In this document: in pieces, positions 63,325-64,000 of the stretch
Position numbering within the stretch: the first letter of the stretch is position 1
How the letters are laid out: the number at the start of each line of letters is the position of its first letter
DNA from: Lentzea atacamensis
Lineage (GTDB): Bacteria; Actinomycetota; Actinomycetes; Mycobacteriales; Pseudonocardiaceae
Reading direction: 5' to 3'
Length of the DNA: 64,000 nt
NCBI RefSeq assembly: GCF_003269295.1
Contig: NZ_QLTT01000002.1
Location: 372,001 to 436,000 of the forward strand
Translations under genes and position numbers: made by a program
Notes under the pieces: model-generated
The model's input: the letters and a program-made list of their open reading frames with translations, nothing else
Told to the model about the DNA's origin: nothing
The model's database searches: none

Positions 63325-64000
63325 GCCTGTTCGGCGGTCCGGCGGAGAGGGAGCCGATCACTCTCTCCGCCGAGGAGTTCGACGTGGTGTGGGAACGGAT
63401 GAACGTCGGACCGATGCCGCTCGTGCTGAAGGTTCCCTCACCCGGTAAGACGCGCGACGAGCGGATCAAGCTCGAGAACCGCGTCTACCAGCAGTTGGAC
63501 CACCGCCGCCTGGGCAACTCGCGCGGTCTTTCGTCCGAACTGGACGGACTGCTGCGCATGTTCGTCAAGCCGGAGCGGGAGGCGGACGGCCGCCTCTGGA
63601 TCGGCCACAGCCTGCGCGTTCTCGCCGTCGCGAACGGCGACTGGGGCGCGCTCGCGACGCTGAGGGACGACCAGCTGACGTTCCAGCCGTGGGCGGGCTC
63701 CGGGCTCGCCTCTGCGGTGCTGTCCGTGCTGCCCTCGCACCCGGCCGGAACCGGTCTTTCGGTGACGTTGCCCAGCGAGGACATCGAGAAGGCGATCTCC
63801 CAGACCGACGGGTCGCCCAAGTCGATGGAGGCCGCGTTCCGCGGCGTCGGCCTGCGCGAGGCCGACGCCAAGGCGCTGGTGCAGATGTTCACCGGCCTGG
63901 TGCACACCGGGAACTTCGGCGCGGCCGCCAGGGACAAGTACGGCAAGCGCTGGCGGCCCGAGCGCGTGGTCGCGTTCTTCGACACCGAAGAAGGCCGCTA
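63321..64000 (+). CDS. EspG-like type VII chaperone, 3' end beyond the window (cassette B)
   Basis: Visible codons encode 226 residues, starting GTG 63321 overlapping the PPE-like stop. Features are ITLSAEEFDVVWERMNVGPMPLVL (compare VEFAVVWEAQRLPAAHVAL in cassette A), WIGHSLRVLAVANGDWGAL and KYGKRWRPERVVAFFDTEEG, matching the EspG pattern. It should chaperone the adjacent PPE-like protein. The gene runs off the window edge. Confidence 0.78.
   Translation, partial: MSLFGGPAEREPITLSAEEFDVVWERMNVGPMPLVLKVPSPGKTRDERIKLENRVYQQLDHRRLGNSRGLSSELDGLLRMFVKPEREADGRLWIGHSLRVLAVANGDWGALATLRDDQLTFQPWAGSGLASAVLSVLPSHPAGTGLSVTLPSEDIEKAISQTDGSPKSMEAAFRGVGLREADAKALVQMFTGLVHTGNFGAAARDKYGKRWRPERVVAFFDTEEGR

Overview
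The window is very GC-rich with strong G/C wobble bias, many GTG starts and many 4-bp ATGA/GTGA overlaps between genes. It carries type VII (ESX) secretion substrates, DUF3558 lipoproteins, an EspG chaperone, SigE-family sigma factors, an F420-type LLM enzyme, DUF574 methyltransferase and PurS/PurQ/PurL. This fits a filamentous actinomycete, most likely a member of Pseudonocardiaceae (inference from gene content; no rRNA is present). It is ordinary chromosome rather than an element: I saw no tRNA, rRNA, CRISPR array, IS or phage genes.

Layout. 1-1.9 kb: nagA (cut by the window edge) and a ROK kinase under a DasR-type operator. 1.9-5.5 kb: an ECF sigma factor and small redox genes. 5.5-13.4 kb: fba, a membrane protein, DUF3151, an FUSC-like protein, a secreted HNH nuclease and purA; fba, DUF3151 and purA also lie near each other in mycobacteria. 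13.4-14.8 kb: a decayed sulfonate (ssu) locus with frameshifts and an internal inversion. 14.8-26.2 kb: glpQ, a Na+/H+ antiporter, a TAXI-TRAP transporter, purD coupled to an ADP-ribosylglycohydrolase, an AraC/GyrI regulator and an ABC-2 exporter. 26.4-31.1 kb: type VII cassette A. 31-38 kb: metabolic genes, a K+ channel and two paralogous sigma/membrane-partner pairs around a TetR gene. 38-48.7 kb: purB, purC and purSQL with MOSC, MBL, protease and epimerase genes between. 48.7-56.4 kb: a GH25 muramidase, an AKR/LysR pair, tandem paralogous membrane proteins, a DUF574 methyltransferase and a PAS-GGDEF-EAL protein. 56.4-60.8 kb: a secreted GH15 enzyme and an exo-beta-D-glucosaminidase. 61-64 kb: type VII cassette B, running off the end.

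How it works together. Seven purine genes (purA, D, B, C, S, Q, L) lie within 37 kb but in separate transcription units, often coupled to unrelated genes. The glucosaminidase near the right end would release glucosamine; the NagA/ROK pair at the left end handles the related GlcNAc-6-P route, so amino-sugar use is a theme. The most interesting content is the pair of type VII cassettes: each has a DUF3558 lipoprotein, a small helical protein, a PPE-like protein and an EspG homologue. The two PPE-like proteins differ in most of their length but share a nearly identical C-terminal tail. Cassette A also encodes a WXG100-like protein fused to a transglycosylase-like domain. No ESX core (EccB/C/D/E, MycP) lies in the window, so the machine must be elsewhere.
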